From Eudorina sp. 2006-703-Eu-15 (Eukaryota; Chlorophyta; Chlorophyceae; Chlamydomonadales; Volvocaceae), in assembly GCA_003117195.1 (NCBI GenBank), contig BDSI01000057.1:558001-622000 (forward strand): a stretch of DNA of 64,000 nucleotides, given 5' to 3'. Below the pieces are notes generated by a model. That model worked only from the letters and a program-made list of their open reading frames with translations. It was not told where the DNA came from and searched no databases. Of the stretch, positions 59,721 through 64,000 are shown one piece after another. The position numbers were made by a program, and so were the translations under genes. Positions within the stretch are counted from its first letter, which is position 1; every line of letters begins with the position of its first letter.

Positions 59721-62715
59721 ATGCTGCTGTCGGACGCCGCGCTCGTTGTGGGTCGGCGCCAGCTCGGAATCATCCGGCGTGGCAGCGGCTGCCGTCTCGG
59801 ATAGAGCCACGGCAGACCGAACTCCGAGGCCGTTTCCGGGCTCGAGACCACTCGGACTGCCGCCACAGCTTGGCAGGAATTGAGGGGTGCCCACGAGTGC
59901 TGGCGGCTGCAATGCCGATGGCGGCCCTGCAGCCTGCACCGCGGCCGCCGCCGCGCGGTCCGGCTGCGCAGCGACGTGGGCCACGGTGTCCGTTGCGGGG
60001 CCAGTCGGTGACGTCTGCGTATGACCGTACACCGACGGTCTGCCTGACGTCGACGGCAACGAGGACGCCAGGGCACCGCGACCGCTCCCTGTCCGCGTGC
60101 GCGGTACGTCAAGCGCTTCAGGAGATGCAGGAATGCGCGGGCTCGGCTGCGTGGGTTCGGCTTGCCGCGCCGGGGCACACGCGGCCGGCAGCTCCACACC
60201 GTGCGCTGCCGAGCAGACACCCGACACCACCGGCCGGACCCTCTTGTGCCCGTGCTCCTGCGCGGCTGCCTCCGCCGGGTTGCCACCCGCCGCCGCGTGC
60301 TCCTCGGCCGCATCTCCGCCACTGCCTCCGCCGTCGGTGCCAGCACCCGTCGCTACAGCTGCGGACGGGCTGTCCACTGGCGCCGGTGTCGCCGCCACGC
60401 GCGGGAAACCCGCGGCTGTGGCCATGGCTGTGGCTGTGGCCGTGTCTGCGTCCAGGCCGCCAGCTCGACCAGCTGCAATGCTGTCATGCTGTGCATCTCC
60501 CGTGGTCAGCTGCAAGCTTGGCTCAGGGTCTGTCAGCTCGGAGGCGGACGTGGCGGCGGGTGCACCGACGGTGTGCGGGCTGCTGCGGGCGTCCGCCGCG
60601 GCGCCGCAGAGGTCGAGGGGTGCCGTGTCCTGCGGCAGGGCGTTCAACGGATGCATCGATGTCAAGAAGCCCTTAGCCTGGTTTGCTCGGAGGACCGCAT
60701 ACAGCCAGGCTTGTGTGCTTGGTATGCACACAGGATGAACGAACCGTCGAATCATGGTCCGGCAGGCTCAACCCAGCGTGTGCTGGGACGGGCTTGGAAG
60801 ACAGGCGCTTCAAGTGATGAAGCCCGCAGGTGCCCTACTCATTTAGAACCGGCAGATGCCCACCAACACATAGACACAACTGCGCGATGCGCAATCAGAA
60901 TGTAGCGTGGCTTATGATGGCGCCGTCAAGTTGTGGCCTCGCAAGAAACCCTGAGATCCGCTGCATAATACCTTGCACCTAAGCGGGGCATTGGTCTGGT
61001 ACCCGAACCCACCTCGCAGCCCGAAGGCCGCCGCTGGACCGAGTTTGCGGGCTGCAGCGGTTGCTGTCGCCGTTTGCGGGCCAGGTCCTTCAGAGCGCCC
61101 TCCAGCTTGCGAATGAACAGCTTGTTCACCAGGTCTGTCGACAACGGGTGCGTTTAGGGGGTCGCCGTATCCATTCACTGCACCCCGAGCAATCGCTCAG
61201 TAGCCACACAGGGCGAAGAGGACCGCCGGGCCTCACAACCTTCGGGACATGGTGCCTGCCTGTCAGCCTGACTGCCTACTTGCAACCCACATCGCGCCTG
61301 CCTGCCTGCAAGCTTGTAACCCAAATCGTTTCCCTTCCTTCTGCGACCAAACTCGCTGCGCATTCCCTCCTAGGCTCAGCTCAGCCCCCCAAAACAGGAC
61401 TGGCAGGTGTGAGCGGGTGGGTACGTCACCCACAGTGGTCAGGGCCCGTGTGTTGACGTTTGGCGCACCACAACCCGGGCCTGCAGCCCCCAATCACTCA
61501 CCCAGGCGCCACTCCATGCCCCGCACCGCTCGGTCCACCAGTTGCGACGCCGTATCCCGCGGGTTATCCGCCAGCACCTGCCCCACCCGCTGCAGCAGCG
61601 CCGCAGTGCCGCCGACACCGCCACCGACTTCATCGTCCGCCGGTGTGGGCACGCACCGCAGCAGCGTCGCTTGCTGCCGCGCGAACAGCTCCCGTGTTGA
61701 GCCGGAGATCCTGCTGGCGCTGTCCGGTTTGGATCCTGGATCCCGAGGGAGCTGGTCGGGTTCCGCTGGGTCGCCGAGCGTGAAAAGGTCCGCCACCATC
61801 CCCGAGAATGCAACCCAGTCCACCGGCGCCACGCTCAACAGGTCCAGACATGCCTGTATCGGTGCCAGGGTGATCGGAACCAGCACGGCAGGGCGAACTG
61901 AGTGTTCACGGACCCTCGGATCCAGCTGTTGGATGTTTTTCATAGCCTTCTCATACAAAATGCTCTGGGGTATAAATTAAATTTCAAACCAACGGTCACA
62001 TGACCTTTGTTGCTGCCTCGGTCACTCAGCCAACACCGCGATGTGATCGAAAACTGGTCAGCGGTTCGGACATCTTGACGTGCGACACGATTTGGCCGCA
62101 AAAATGCGCTGTGAATGACCAGCCACGGCGCCCTGCTGAATATCTGCATACGTTCGTGCAATAAAATAGGGGCAAACGTCCCTAACCGGGGCGTGTGCAC
62201 AGAGGACCCATGGTACCTGAGTCCGCACGGCGAGGTGGGCTGCAGCAGCGTACTCGTCTTCCAGACCGAGGCAGGCCTCCAACATCGCCACGAATGTAAC
62301 GTCCATCACATCGTTCTGGAAGGCAGGAAGACGGCCGTCACGCACAACACCGCTAAGGGGAACAAAAGAATTCAATAATGATCAGTCGCTGCGCATGTCG
62401 CGTGCACCGTTTATGCTTAGCTGCTTCGGCGGCCCAACTAAACAAGCACAGAATTACCCGAAGTTGATGCCGTAGCCAGGCCACACAAAGCCGCAGTTGC
62501 AGATGTTCTGGCAGATCCAACGTGGAGGTTTCAAGAGCCTCGAGAGTGCCTGCATAAGCGGTGGTATGCGCAACAGGGCTTGTTTGCAGGGTCAACCGCC
62601 TTTCGGCGCCAACCGCTCGACGCTCACCTCCGACATCACGATCTGACAAATTTTGAAGGTGTTTGGCAATCGTGAGAACAATACAAGCATTATGGTATCC
62701 GTCTGTGCTGCTCAT
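37399..62715 (-). CDS. Giant low-complexity protein gene, about 7,000 aa, function unknown
   Basis: Exons traced downward from ATG 62715: 62628-62715, 62458-62549, 62217-62315, one uncertain near 62070-62133, 61502-61964, 61013-61134, 48830-60677, 47789-48157, 44984-47520, 44077-44404, 38230-43591, 37867-37916 and a last exon from 37692. Apart from the uncertain exon and the unproven 60677 acceptor, each junction has GT-AG sites and matching phase (for example RRSYAG/ETPFPGAP and AREK/VRAQFARLLGEGW). The N-terminal ~350 residues are helical and folded-looking (EALETSTLDLPEHLQLRLCV, RPAVLVPITLAPIQACLDLL). A second folded-looking block is in 47789-48157 (LVSRGEVRLQLLQTIRFYVV). The rest is Pro/Ala/Gln/Gly-rich with coding tandem repeats and basic patches (GKRAKY). 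No family recognised; a nuclear scaffold or regulator is only a guess. The 3' end is unresolved: frame changes near 37640, and a codon-biased frame ends at 37399 (AQQLFAGDPYLRPPGDTAG). Confidence 0.7.
38961..39083 (-). repeat. Polyglutamine-coding CAG/CAA tract
   Basis: Read on the minus strand, mixed CAG and CAA codons give about 20 uninterrupted Gln plus shorter runs split by Arg and Pro, within the 38230-43591 exon. Codon mixing suggests an old or selected tract rather than fresh CAG slippage. Confidence 0.9.
48138..48337 (-). repeat. Diverged ~100-bp tandem duplication spanning a splice acceptor
   Basis: CATGTGCGGACC(T/C)TGCGGCACTGC occurs at about 48138 and about 48238, followed in both by CCGGGGAT and later AACGATGG. 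On the minus strand each copy contains CAG then TGCCGCA, so the acceptor of the 47789-48157 exon exists twice, 100 nt apart. Using the upstream copy would shift the frame. Confidence 0.75.
48636..48731. repeat. Degenerate TGCTACATCCTT repeats in a giant-gene intron
   Basis: About seven imperfect copies of a 10-12 bp unit (GCTACATCCTT, CCTACATCCTT, GCTACATCTTT) just downstream (minus sense) of the 48830 donor. Confidence 0.85.
49262..49612 (-). repeat. 12-bp coding repeat, (A-V-P-A/T)n
   Basis: Variants of GGTACTGCTGTT repeat about 29 times. On the minus strand they encode tetrapeptides such as AVPA, AVPT and AIPT. Longer blocks ending in VPTPTAVPAAV recur three times, a higher-order repeat. 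Confidence 0.93.
56157..56702 (-). repeat. 39-bp coding minisatellite, 14 units of 13 residues
   Basis: On the minus strand each unit encodes QAPQQEEQLQPPP with substitutions only in the last five positions (RPTP, QPTS, QPAP) and one QH. No unit changes length. Glutamine- and glutamate-rich; likely extended or weakly coiled. Confidence 0.96.
57304..57448 (-). repeat. 24-bp coding repeat, six perfect units
   Basis: ATTGCTGCTCCACCTGCTGG begins each 24-bp unit. On the minus strand the units encode the octapeptide APAGGAAM. Six copies are identical at DNA level, so they expanded or were homogenised recently; degenerate copies flank them. Confidence 0.96.
59676..59722 (-). repeat. CTG/CAG run coding polyglutamine
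   Basis: Minus-strand frame reads a run of about eleven Gln followed by KQRVLG. Mostly pure CAG, unlike the mixed tract at 38961-39083. Confidence 0.9.
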
Positions 62716-63097
62716 GTTAAATCGCTGCTGTGAACATCGACAGTCCGTTGGGTAAATGTAAGTGTCATTCCCGGTGACACCAGTAAGCAGATGGGCGGCA
62801 AATCAGCGATCCAAAAGCAGTAGGATTGCGCAGGATGCCGGGGCAACAATGCTAACTCAGGACCCAAATCATCCCTCCATTTTTGCGAAGTACGGCACTG
62901 ACGACACACCACCTCACAGCATTTCCCTGACTAACATAGTATCTGCTCACCTGGCCTCCACTTCCTATATTGGGCTGAGTTCCGCTACACTAATGTTGAG
63001 CTTTACGTGTTGCCTCGTGAAAATACAGTCTGTATGAAATAAGAATGCGCATTCAGTGACTTTTAAGTACATCTATAGATTACCTGGCTGCGCGAAA
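62716..63097. promoter_or_regulatory. 382-bp shared intergenic region, giant gene (-) and carrier gene (+)
   Basis: The two ATGs face away from each other with only 382 bp between. The stretch is A+T-richer than the exons. No TATA box could be assigned with confidence. Use as a bidirectional promoter is inferred from the layout. Confidence 0.5.
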
Positions 63098-64000
63098 ATG
63101 GCGAACCAGGAAGTTGATTGGGACAGGTGCGACTGATTGCTTCTGGTCAATGCCCAACAGGACGATCAGCTGGCATAGATCTTATTCATGTTCTTATGTT
63201 CATCAATGCGGTGGTTTGATTGATTGAGTACGTCAAGTCTTGACGCGCTTTGCCGTCGGCTAATTCGCAGGCTGGACAAGAATAAGTTCTTTATCTATGG
63301 CGCCGGCATGTTTTCTGTAAGTGCACTCGTCAATGACTTTGGCGATGCGCAGCATGTTGGTCCACCTTAACGTTTCACTTTCGGGGCCCGTCCTGATGGG
63401 TATGCAGGGTGTCACGCTGACGCTGTACCCGTTGTCCGTCATCAAGACCAAGCAGATGACGCTTCCGGGTATCAGTGGCGGCTTTCGGGTGTGTGGGGGC
63501 TTTGCGGGCTGCAAAGGGGGAGCTGTACCCTGTGGTTTGCAAAACAACGCAGTCGTCCAAGTCGGAAGCATGGGACCCTTCCTCTAAATGCGTCGTTGTG
63601 TCTCTTTGTTCAGGGTGTCAAGCAGACCGCATCGACAATTATGCGCACGGAGGGTGTGCTTGGGTTTTATCGAGGCTTTGGAACGGTGATGTTCGGCACC
63701 ATCCCCGCTCGCTCGGTAAGGCTTTAGGCGTGCTGACGACGGAAATCACGGCTACCCGGATACCTGCGCACGCGTGGGCCCGGGTACATGGTCTCCCGCA
63801 GCTGCACCAGCCAGGTGGACAGCCTGGGCACCATTTTCCAGATCAATGGGATATTAACGTAACAAGGATGGTGACGGTGGGAAGTGCATACCATGTTGGT
63901 TGAGCCCGCTTCGTGTCGGCGCGGGTGACGCACGACATTGAGTTAGTTCGTCGTTGCTGCTCCCGGGCAGGTGTACCTCACAACCTTGGAATGGACGAAA
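63098..64000 (+). CDS. Mitochondrial carrier, SLC25A44-like (5' part)
   Basis: Mitochondrial carriers span the inner membrane with three two-helix repeats; SLC25A44 of mammals moves branched-chain amino acids, and plants have several relatives. Exons: 63098-63126, 63271-63316, 63408-63488, 63614-63715, and 63971 to the edge. The joined start reads MANQEVDWDRLDKNKFFIYG, matching the short WxxLDKxKFF leader of this subfamily. The first repeat has YPLSVIKTK, a variant of Px(D/E)xx(K/R)x(K/R) with Ser for the acid, as is usual in SLC25A44 relatives, then MRTEGVLGFYRGFGTVMFGT and IPARS. The fifth exon begins VYLTTLEWTK, equivalent to the helix-2 end. The gene runs off the right edge after the first of three repeats. 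Substrate cannot be predicted from this part. Confidence 0.9.

Larger units (their letters stand above)
48830..60677 (-). other. 11.85-kb exon of the giant gene
   Basis: One open frame of about 3,950 codons. The acceptor proposed at 60677 (AAACCAG before GCTAAG) is in frame, but alternatives exist up to 60755. The donor is GTACGT at 48829. Composition is dominated by Ala, Pro, Gly, Gln and Ser, with three coding tandem arrays and several Gln runs. A frame this long cannot persist by chance even in G+C-rich DNA, and all frame-interrupting changes in the arrays are multiples of three. Confidence 0.85.

Overview
The window is nuclear DNA of a GC-rich green alga, most likely a volvocine member of the Chlamydomonadales. 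It has split genes with GT-AG introns, long CTG, CAG and GCC codon runs, very long low-complexity exons, abundant microsatellites, a degenerate MYND-finger gene family of a type I associate with volvocine genomes, and a plant-type CCCTAAA repeat. I could not fix the species. No rRNA, tRNA, CRISPR or bacterial-type operon was seen. All splice models were read by eye from GT-AG sites and phase matching.

Left third (1-21.5 kb): a rearranged cluster of one gene family. Gene X (7931-12962, +) is intact and ends in a degenerate MYND finger. Gene Y (16442-21512, -) is a relative pointing toward it. A frameshifted inverted copy of gene Y's last exon lies at about 920-2045, and its flank can be matched on to about 3.0 kb. 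A small inverted piece of gene X's first exon sits at the left edge. Gene Y's single intron holds an internally deleted hAT transposon (18324-19435) with matching ends, an 8-bp target duplication and a small ORF that joins a BED-like finger to a hAT C-terminal dimerisation segment. Between the pseudogene and gene X is a probable plastid Mini-ribonuclease III gene (-), which shares a short intergenic region with gene X. That region carries three CCCTAAA units.

Middle (21.5-37 kb): a complete five-exon AHA1 (Hsp90 co-chaperone) gene, a 15-repeat leucine-rich-repeat gene in which nearly every exon is a whole number of repeats, and a single-exon lysine-rich small protein gene.

Right part (37-64 kb): one very large minus-strand gene starting at 62715 and running to about 37.4 kb. 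Phase-compatible junctions link its exons, including single exons of about 11.8, 5.4 and 2.5 kb. It encodes roughly 7,000 residues, mostly low complexity with several coding tandem repeats and no domain I can name. It shares a 382-bp intergenic region with a mitochondrial carrier gene of the SLC25A44 type, which runs off the right edge.

The genes do not form one pathway. The coherent themes are local duplication and decay of the MYND-type family, transposon insertion in an intron, and heavy repeat growth in introns and in the giant coding sequence.
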